DNA of 7,409 nt from Candidatus Omnitrophota bacterium. Lineage in GTDB: Bacteria; Omnitrophota; Gorgyraeia; 2-02-FULL-51-18; JAGOUK01. How positions within the stretch are numbered: the first letter of the stretch is position 1; each line of letters opens with the position of its first letter. The DNA is taken from assembly GCA_020058965.1 (NCBI GenBank), contig JAGVCY010000067.1, positions 1 to 7,409 on the forward strand. The letters are read 5' to 3'. The notes under the pieces were generated by a model. It saw nothing but the letters and a program-made list of their open reading frames with translations, ran no database searches and was not told the origin of the DNA. Positions 1 through 5,376 of this stretch are shown here, one piece after another. The position numbers and the translations under genes are program-made.

Positions 1-2
1 GG

Positions 3-242
3 CGCGCGCGGCTTAGAACCGTCGGCCGCACCGGACCTGGGCCCAAATTTAGACCCCAACTCCCGCGCGAGACCATCGAAATGGTTCGCGGCTCCGATAG
101 CCCCGTCCGCGTAACCATCGGCGCGCCGGTGCTTGAAGTCGAAAAACCCAAAGCATTGGAAAATCCCGCCATGGCCGCGTTGAGTCAATCGGTGAACGCG
201 CCCATGAAGTCCGTTGCCGACTCTTTGCAAGGAGAATCTTAA
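3..242 (+). CDS. cpaB: CpaB/RcpC-like Flp pilus assembly protein, C-terminal fragment (5' end outside window)
   Basis: The reading frame is open from the left edge and ends in TAA at 240-242, giving 79 visible residues. It has no start in the window, so it is the 3' end of a longer gene. The segment IEMVRGSDSPVRVTIG resembles the end of CpaB/RcpC proteins, where a strand containing 'I.VIRG' closes the last domain. A proline-rich and alanine-rich tail follows, ending SLQGES. CpaB is a periplasmic protein that works with the CpaC secretin in Tad pilus export, and cpaB directly upstream of cpaC is the usual order. The two other forward frames are closed here (frame 1 stops at 109-111, frame 2 almost at once). 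Identity rests mainly on context plus the short IEMVRGS match; another SAF-type periplasmic protein is possible. Confidence 0.68.
   Translation, partial: RARLRTVGRTGPGPKFRPQLPRETIEMVRGSDSPVRVTIGAPVLEVEKPKALENPAMAALSQSVNAPMKSVADSLQGES
229..234 (+). promoter_or_regulatory. Ribosome binding site for cpaC (AAGGAG)
   Basis: AAGGAG lies in the last codons of cpaB, 12 nt before the ATG at 247. It lies inside the reading frame that begins at the TTG at 214, so it supports ATG 247 and argues against the TTG. The spacing is a little long but acceptable. Confidence 0.6.
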
Positions 243-246
243 AAGC

Positions 247-1827
247 ATGTCGCAGACCGCTGATAGAACGCGCTCACGGGTTTTGGCTGTCGTCGCGTTG
301 GTTTTTTTGAGCCCGTTCTTCGGATTTAAATCCGCTATCGCCGTTGAGCCCCAACCTTCGGCGATCGAATCTGGGCACTCCGTCGAAGTGCTTACAAGCG
401 AAGGAAAGACCGATGTTTATTATCTTCCCTGGACCAAGGGCGACGGTAAGACGCCCAGCATTCCCATCAACGCCGGCTCATCCCGCGTCATCAAATTTGA
501 CCGGCCGATCATCCGCGTCGCCATATCGGATCCGGCCATTTGCGATGTGGTGCCCGTCGCCCGCAACGAAATGGTCGTCAATTCCAAAAAATCCGGAAAG
601 ATGAACCTTCTGGTCTGGGACGAGCTCGGCGGTGTTTCGTCCTATGATTTTGAATCGTCGGTAGACACCCAAAAGCTTCATGAGCTTTTGAGGCGGATCG
701 ACCCGGCCGCGCAATTTATGGTGGTGCCGTATCAGGGCTCGCTCGCGGTATACGGCTCCTCCGAAACAAAGGCCAAGCAGGACAAGATTGACGCGGCGGT
801 AAAGGCCTTCGACGAGAAGGCGCTTAATTTTACGAGCACCGAAGATCCCAAACAGGTGATGCTCGAAGTGAGGTTTGCCGAGGTTAATCGACAACTGAAT
901 AAGGACTTTAAACTGGATGCTGATTTGCTAAATCGATTCACCTACGCGCGATCGTTGACAGGACAGACGGGTGTTTCCAGCGCAGGCGGGCTAGATATAA
1001 ATGGCGCGTATCCGCAGAGATCGGCCGTTAGCTTTGATGGCCGGCCAGTCTTCGACACGACGGGCGTTACCGAAAGCATCGGTAATCTTGCATTAACCTA
1101 TATTTCCAGTAAAACCCTCCTGACGGCTGCTTTAAAGTGGCTTGAGAACAAAAATATTATTAAAATTGTCGCGCGGCCTAATTTAATGGCGAAGGATGGC
1201 GAGAAGGCGACCTTTTTGGTGGGTGGAGAATACGGCTATCCGGTCATTAGCCAGGGTGAGGTGAGCGTAGCGTACAAGGACTATGGAACCCGACTTGAAT
1301 TTACTCCGGAAGTGAAAGAAGGCGGTAATATTTCACTAAAGATCAAGACCGAAATGAGCGAGTTGGATTACACCAATGCGACCACGGTCAGCGGAGCGGA
1401 AGTTCCTGGAATTTTAACGAGGGAGCAGGAAACGGTCGCTCAGCTGAAGGATAATCAGACCCTCGTAATTGGCGGAATGATCACACAGCGGGTCAACCGC
1501 ATCAATTACAAGGTGCCCATTTTGGGGGATTTACCGTTTATAAAAACCCTCTTCGCGTCAGAATCTTTCACTCGAACAGATGTGGAGCTTCTCGTAGTGA
1601 TCACCCCGCACATCATCGAGCCCTTCCGCATGCCCGAAGGAAATAAGTTCTATTATGATCCGGAACAGGTGGCTGAAGCCGTCAAACCCATCGTCTCGCC
1701 CTATTCCGACCCGCAGGGCGATGCTGTCCAGGACCTGATCGTCCAAACCGAGCAACACGCCTTCTTCGACGAAAAGCAAGCTGCCGAAGCCAAATGGCTC
1801 GCCAAGTTCAATTCCAGCAAACGCTAA
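247..1827 (+). CDS. cpaC: Tad/Flp pilus outer-membrane secretin CpaC (RcpA)
   Basis: 526 residues from ATG 247. CpaC forms the outer-membrane ring through which the Flp pilus leaves the cell. A Sec signal peptide is visible: basic RTRSR, hydrophobic residues about 12-28, likely cleavage after A-I-A at residue 32. Residues about 78-130 (SSRVIKFDRPIIRVAISDP...) match the pilus secretin N-terminal domain, and about 140-192 form a BON-like small domain. The secretin domain covers about 202-460, with QVMLEVRFAEV (203-213), VARPNLMAKDGEKATFLVGG (308-327) and the secretin signature VPILGDLPFIKTLF (423-436), ending in VELLVVITPHIIEP. A charged tail of about 65 residues follows, of no recognised domain. 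The gene lies 4 nt after cpaB. Its central part (about 890-1600) is lower in GC than its ends. No hairpin terminator follows the TAA. Family assignment is secure; the tail's role is unknown. Confidence 0.96.
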   Translation: MSQTADRTRSRVLAVVALVFLSPFFGFKSAIAVEPQPSAIESGHSVEVLTSEGKTDVYYLPWTKGDGKTPSIPINAGSSRVIKFDRPIIRVAISDPAICDVVPVARNEMVVNSKKSGKMNLLVWDELGGVSSYDFESSVDTQKLHELLRRIDPAAQFMVVPYQGSLAVYGSSETKAKQDKIDAAVKAFDEKALNFTSTEDPKQVMLEVRFAEVNRQLNKDFKLDADLLNRFTYARSLTGQTGVSSAGGLDINGAYPQRSAVSFDGRPVFDTTGVTESIGNLALTYISSKTLLTAALKWLENKNIIKIVARPNLMAKDGEKATFLVGGEYGYPVISQGEVSVAYKDYGTRLEFTPEVKEGGNISLKIKTEMSELDYTNATTVSGAEVPGILTREQETVAQLKDNQTLVIGGMITQRVNRINYKVPILGDLPFIKTLFASESFTRTDVELLVVITPHIIEPFRMPEGNKFYYDPEQVAEAVKPIVSPYSDPQGDAVQDLIVQTEQHAFFDEKQAAEAKWLAKFNSSKR

Positions 1828-1860
1828 AAATATCCCGCCACACTCATTAACATCCCCCCC

Positions 1861-1889
1861 TTGTTTTTGAAGCGTTTATAAGGCATAAT
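1861..1889 (+). promoter_or_regulatory. Possible sigma-70-type promoter for fic
   Basis: TTGTTT (1861-1866) and CATAAT (1884-1889) are separated by 17 nt. CATAAT matches the -10 consensus at 5 of 6 positions; TTGTTT matches the -35 at only 3 of 6. A start of transcription near 1896 would give a leader of about 28 nt before the fic ATG at 1924. The 96-nt gap between cpaC and fic is locally AT-rich. It also holds an 8-codon open frame (1901-1927) whose TGA overlaps the fic ATG as ATGA. Prediction by eye only. Confidence 0.35.
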
Positions 1890-1923
1890 CGACTCATATT
1901 ATGAAGCGATTAAATCGGCCTCA

Positions 1924-3039
1924 ATGAAATACATTTGGCAGTTTCCCAATTGGCCTCAGCTCAGTTGGCAAAGTGACGTTTTATTGCCGGGGATCAGCCG
2001 GGCGAGACTGGCTCAAGGAAAGCTTTTGGCCAAAGTTGCCAGCCTGGGATTTGATCATAGTCAAGAGGCATGCGCCAACATCCTTACCGAAGAAGCCATA
2101 AAAACTTCCGCTATCGAAGGAGAAAAATTAAACCCGGAGTCCGTCCGATCCTCTGTGGCCAGACACCTGGGTCTTCCGGCGGTCGGACTGCCCGTGGCAA
2201 GCCGCGCGATAGACGGCTTGGTGGAAGTTCTTCTCGAGGCCACCCAAAAGTATAACCAACCTTTAACCGCAGCCAGACTCAAGCGCTGGCAGGCGGCGCT
2301 TTTTCCAACGGGTCGGTCGGGACTTTTGAAGATCCGTGCAGGCAGATGGCGTGGGGCGGATAGGCCAATGCGAGTCGTTTCGGGGGCTGTGGGCCATGAA
2401 AAAATTCATTACGAAGCTCCGCCAGGCGATAGAATTGAAGCTGAGATGAAGCGTTTTTTATCCTGGTGGAAAAAAACCTTGGGTAATAATGACGGACTGC
2501 TTCGTTCGGGTCTGGCGCATTTTTATTTTGTCACGATCCATCCGTTTGATGACGGAAATGGCCGCGTGGCCCGCGCTTTGACGGACATGGCCTTGGCGCA
2601 GGATGAAAAATTGTCCACGCGATTTTATAGCCTTTCTTCACAAATCATGGAAGAGCGCCAGTCTTATTATGATGTGCTCGAAGCATGTCAGAAAGTCAGC
2701 GGAGATGTCACGCCCTGGCTTAAGTGGTATTTGGAATGTTACACCCGCGCCGTTGAAAAAGCCGAAAAACTGATCGCGGATGTTTTGGCAAAGTCCAGTT
2801 TTTGGCATGACAAGAGTCAGCGGATGGAATTGAGTGAGCGCCAGAAAAAAGTGATCAATCGCCTTTTGGACGCCGGAAAAGGCGGTTTTGCGGGTGGCCT
2901 TACGACCCGCAAATATGTTTCTATGGCGAAGGTGAGCCGCGCCACCGCGTTTCGCGAAATATCAGAGCTCCTGAAAAAAGGAATTCTTGTCCAAAACCCA
3001 TCCAAAGGGCGAAGCGTCAGTTACGACCTGGTGTGGTGA
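1924..3039 (+). CDS. Fic-domain protein adenylyltransferase (class II, DUF4172-type N-terminus, C-terminal winged helix)
   Basis: 371 residues. Fic enzymes usually transfer AMP from ATP to a hydroxyl side chain of a target protein; the target here is unknown. The active-site motif HPFDDGNGRVAR spans residues 206-217, with catalytic H206 and the phosphate-binding GNGR loop. A target-docking flap, VSGAVGHEKIHYEAPP, is at 152-167. The inhibitory motif (S/T)xxxE(G/N) appears as TSAIEG at 61-66, upstream of the Fic core, which defines a class II, self-inhibited Fic with E65 as the expected blocking glutamate. Residues 1-45 (WQFPNWPQLSWQSD...) resemble the DUF4172 domain found before Fic. Residues about 304-371 look like a winged helix (SRATAFREISELLKKGILV). 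ATG 1924 is the only usable start: an in-frame stop lies at 1879-1881 with no ATG, GTG or TTG between. There is no clear ribosome binding site. GC in sampled lines is about 45-50 %, below the tad genes. It is not a Tad component and may be acquired. Confidence 0.95.
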   Translation: MKYIWQFPNWPQLSWQSDVLLPGISRARLAQGKLLAKVASLGFDHSQEACANILTEEAIKTSAIEGEKLNPESVRSSVARHLGLPAVGLPVASRAIDGLVEVLLEATQKYNQPLTAARLKRWQAALFPTGRSGLLKIRAGRWRGADRPMRVVSGAVGHEKIHYEAPPGDRIEAEMKRFLSWWKKTLGNNDGLLRSGLAHFYFVTIHPFDDGNGRVARALTDMALAQDEKLSTRFYSLSSQIMEERQSYYDVLEACQKVSGDVTPWLKWYLECYTRAVEKAEKLIADVLAKSSFWHDKSQRMELSERQKKVINRLLDAGKGGFAGGLTTRKYVSMAKVSRATAFREISELLKKGILVQNPSKGRSVSYDLVW

Positions 3040-3062
3040 CAACCAACAAAGATAACAGGCGG

Positions 3063-3534
3063 TTATTCGATGCGGGCGATGCCGACGGCTTTGAGCTTGG
3101 GATTGACGCCCAGGCCGACCCAGGCGGCGGGGCTGAGTGGGGGATAATTGAGTCTAACTGTGGTGAGAAAATAGTCGCCGGGATTGGGCGTGGCGTTAAT
3201 GGCGCCGGAAGTGGAATCGATATATTTGAACTCGTAGGTTGTATTGCCGCCGTCGACAAGGGTTTTCATTGACCCAAAAATACCCGAACCCGCCCATCCG
3301 TTCGTCAAAATACTTTTAAACACATCATCCCGCCAATTGGCCCCGGCGCCAACCTGAACATTGTAATTAGCGGCCTTTTCGGTGTAGATCTGCGTCGCGT
3401 ACTGGAACCGCGCCCAAGTAAACCCGATGACTCCAAGGTTCAGGCAGAAAAACACAGCCATGAAGAACACGATGACTCCAATGCCCCTCGATCATCACCG
3501 CTCCGCGTTTATTTCCAATATTTGATTTGATCAT
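3063..3534 (-). pseudogene. tadE: TadE-like minor pseudopilin, reading frame interrupted by a +1 base in a GGGG run
   Basis: Translation from ATG 3534 gives MIKSNIGNKRGAVMIEG, then runs out of frame and stops at 3369-3367 (55 residues). The rest of the gene is open in another frame from 3491 down to TAA at 3065-3063. Dropping one G from the run at 3484-3487 joins the two as ...RGAVMIEGIGVIVFFMAVFF..., a 156-residue TadE-type protein. The joined N-terminus has a type IV prepilin processing site, G followed by AVMIE (glutamate at +5), then a hydrophobic helix. TadE proteins are pseudopilins matured by the Tad prepilin peptidase. The gene follows tadC by 7 nt, so it belongs to that operon. An automatic caller would probably start at GTG 3470 and lose the processing site. 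The break may be a real lesion, a sequencing or assembly error, or a +1 recoding site; an error or recent lesion is most likely. Confidence 0.8.
3425..3481 (-). repeat. 12-bp direct repeat pair inside tadE, 45 bp apart
   Basis: CGATGACTCCAA (+ strand) occurs at 3425-3436 and again at 3470-3481. On the coding strand both copies read Gly-Val-Ile in the same frame, in the pseudopilin hydrophobic segment. The spacing of 45 bp keeps the frame, so the pair could come from a tandem duplication or from convergent hydrophobic codons. It lies next to the frame break. Confidence 0.5.
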
Positions 3535-3541
3535 CGCTGTA

Positions 3542-4420
3542 TTATACTCCCTTTAGCGTACCCATCACATTGACCATCGACGGTCCCATGAGCAGTATCA
3601 TCATACACACAAAAATGAGTCCTGAGGGCATCACCAGTTCCACGGGAAGCTTGCCGGCCTTTTCCTTCATAGCGGACCGGCGTTTGGAGCGGGTTTCGGC
3701 CGCCAGCACACGCAGCGTGCGGCCCAGACTGGCGCCGATCTGTTCGGACTGTATCAGATTACCAACAACGGCGGATATATTATCAACACCGCAACGCTTG
3801 GAGAGACGCTCGCATGCGTCGGTCAGCGCGAGCCCGCCCGCGTACTCCCGCTCCATCACCTGCATTTCCTTCCAGAGAGGATTGGTGGTCCCTACATGCG
3901 CCAAGAGCACGCGGATCGATGACATAAATCCCATGCCGCTCTCGACGGTGGTGACGAGTAGGTCCAAGAATTGGGGTAGCTCCCGCTCGATCGTGCTGAT
4001 CCGTTTGATTTTTTGGCCCTTGATATAATTTTTGAACAGAAAAAATACGACGACTCCGGATACCAGGGAACCGAGAAGATAATTCTGGCCGAGGCCGAAC
4101 ACCATCGTTGCCCCGACACAACCGACTGTGATTCCGATGCAAAGTTTGGGCAGGGAACGCACCATTTTTGTTGCCACGGCTCCTCGGTAGCCAGCCCAAT
4201 ACACTTCTCTCAGCAGTCCGGGGTGATCAAAGGCGGGGTAATGGATCCGTTCGCCCTTACCGGTTTTGAGCTTTTCGTCGCCGGGAACGATCCCGCTCAG
4301 CCGCTGTTCGCGTTCCAGGAAGCGCTTGATGGTCGCGTTGGAATCCATGAACTTAAAGGCGACAAAAGCGATCGCGGAGATAGCCATGCCCAGAAGAGCT
4401 GGAAACATATACTCCATCAT
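3542..4420 (-). CDS. tadC: Tad pilus inner-membrane platform protein TadC (T2SS F domain)
   Basis: 292 residues from ATG 4420. TadC is one of two paired GspF-like platform proteins in the inner membrane, worked by the CpaF ATPase during pilin assembly. A first membrane segment lies at about 7-23 and a second hydrophobic block at about 90-130. The T2SS F domain covers about 145-280, with ELPQFLDLLVTTVESGMGF (147-165), the soluble helical SLGRTLRVLAAETR stretch (231-244), and a last membrane helix at about 261-281. ATG 4420 overlaps the tadB stop as ATGA and has a GGAG 8 nt upstream. A TTG at 4456 would add 12 polar residues (MGGEDHESGEHQ) before the first membrane helix and overlap tadB by 40 nt, so I reject it. 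Assignment as TadC rather than TadB rests on gene order and length. Confidence 0.94.
   Translation of the reverse strand: MMEYMFPALLGMAISAIAFVAFKFMDSNATIKRFLEREQRLSGIVPGDEKLKTGKGERIHYPAFDHPGLLREVYWAGYRGAVATKMVRSLPKLCIGITVGCVGATMVFGLGQNYLLGSLVSGVVVFFLFKNYIKGQKIKRISTIERELPQFLDLLVTTVESGMGFMSSIRVLLAHVGTTNPLWKEMQVMEREYAGGLALTDACERLSKRCGVDNISAVVGNLIQSEQIGASLGRTLRVLAAETRSKRRSAMKEKAGKLPVELVMPSGLIFVCMMILLMGPSMVNVMGTLKGV
3547..3554 (-). promoter_or_regulatory. Ribosome binding site for tadE (AAAGGGAG)
   Basis: A purine-rich AAAGGGAG lies in the last codons of tadC, 12 nt before ATG 3534. It supports ATG 3534 as the true tadE start, upstream of the frame break, rather than GTG 3470. Confidence 0.5.
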
Positions 4421-5376
4421 TTGATGTTCTCCAGATTCATGATCCTCGCCGCCCAAAAGATTCCGATCAGATGAAGGGCGACCGCTACGCCGATGAACAT
4501 CTGGCCTTTGGGGTCATGGATGAACGCGAGGGTTGTCGCGCGATTTCCAAAATATTGGAAGGTGAACAATGCCCACGGCAAAACGGAGAGAACCATCAAG
4601 GTCATCCGGCCTTCCGCCATCATGGCCTTGGCCTCGCGCCGGATCGCGAACTGATCCCGGATGGTGGTTTCGAGGTTTTTGAGGATTTCGCTCAAGTTAC
4701 CTCCTGACTTCTGCTGGACCGCGAGACAGACGCAAAAAAACCGTGTTTCGGCCGTATCGATGCGGCTTGAGAGATGCTTCATCGCGTCGGCCAGACTCGC
4801 GCCGAACTTGAGTTCGTTGTGAATCGTCATCAATTCATCACACATGGGGTAGGGGGAGTGATGTCCGACATGGACGAGCGAAGACTCCACCGAATGCCCG
4901 ACATCCAGCGCGTTGGCCAATCCGCCCACCGCCGTGGGGAGCAGTTCTCCGAATTTTTTCATGTAACCTTGGCGCACGCGCTGGATATGCAGTACTGGTA
5001 AAAAAAGAATGGCCGCGCCGATCCCGGCCGCAATTTCCAATTTGGTCCCGACCGTGAGGAGCATGATCGCGACGAACCCTGCCAGACCCAGCGTGATCAG
5101 CGCGAAGCTTTTAGGACCCCAAGGGATCCGCGCGACCTTCAGCCAATGAGCCGCTTCCCGAAGCATCGCGACATGCTCCGCGTAATTTTTCCAGGCGTCG
5201 GCGAACGAACTGGCTGATTCTGTCTCAAACCCGTCAGCGCCGGCCCCGAGGACTTTTTTGAGCCGCTGGCTGAGCGCGTTCATCACCTGCACGTCCGCTT
5301 GACGCCGCTCGGTGATGTAGACGGTCATCATGAGCAGGGTGACAGCAACTCCGACACAGAGTGCCGCGAGTATCAT
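4417..5376 (-). CDS. tadB: Tad pilus inner-membrane platform protein TadB (T2SS F domain)
   Basis: 319 residues, normal for TadB. It forms the inner-membrane platform with TadC. An N-terminal membrane helix is at about 2-21. A cytoplasmic stretch follows, then hydrophobic segments at about 90-110 and 115-130. The T2SS F domain covers about 138-265, with FGELLPTAVGGLANALDVG (142-160) and the conserved QQKSGGNLSEILKNLE (221-236). Two more membrane helices lie at about 258-275 and 293-311. ATG 5376 overlaps the cpaF TGA as ATGA. I see no good Shine-Dalgarno in the 24 nt upstream, so translation probably depends on coupling to cpaF. Confidence 0.94.
   Translation of the reverse strand: MILAALCVGVAVTLLMMTVYITERRQADVQVMNALSQRLKKVLGAGADGFETESASSFADAWKNYAEHVAMLREAAHWLKVARIPWGPKSFALITLGLAGFVAIMLLTVGTKLEIAAGIGAAILFLPVLHIQRVRQGYMKKFGELLPTAVGGLANALDVGHSVESSLVHVGHHSPYPMCDELMTIHNELKFGASLADAMKHLSSRIDTAETRFFCVCLAVQQKSGGNLSEILKNLETTIRDQFAIRREAKAMMAEGRMTLMVLSVLPWALFTFQYFGNRATTLAFIHDPKGQMFIGVAVALHLIGIFWAARIMNLENIK
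4429..4432 (-). promoter_or_regulatory. Ribosome binding site deciding the tadC start (GGAG)
   Basis: GGAG within CTGGAGAA near the 3' end of tadB sits 8 nt before ATG 4420, ideal spacing. It favours ATG 4420 over the upstream TTG 4456. Confidence 0.5.

Noticed and set aside
214..246. TTG start for cpaC at 214, giving 11 more residues
   Set aside because: The AAGGAG at 229-234 lies inside this extension and serves ATG 247. The extension adds residues before a normal signal peptide and overlaps cpaB.
1828..1860. Possible terminator after cpaC
   Set aside because: There is a run of C and scattered A/T but no inverted repeat.
3051..3067. Possible hairpin ATAAC / GTTAT between fic and tadE as a bidirectional terminator
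   Set aside because: The stem is only 5 bp and AT-rich, it has no T tract, and it covers the tadE stop codon.
4421..4456. TTG start for tadC at 4456
   Set aside because: It adds 12 polar residues before the first membrane helix and a 40-nt overlap, while ATG 4420 has the ATGA overlap and a well-spaced GGAG.
4013..4474. 153-codon open frame on the + strand opposite tadC
   Set aside because: Antisense shadow of tadC with no recognisable domain or ribosome binding site.
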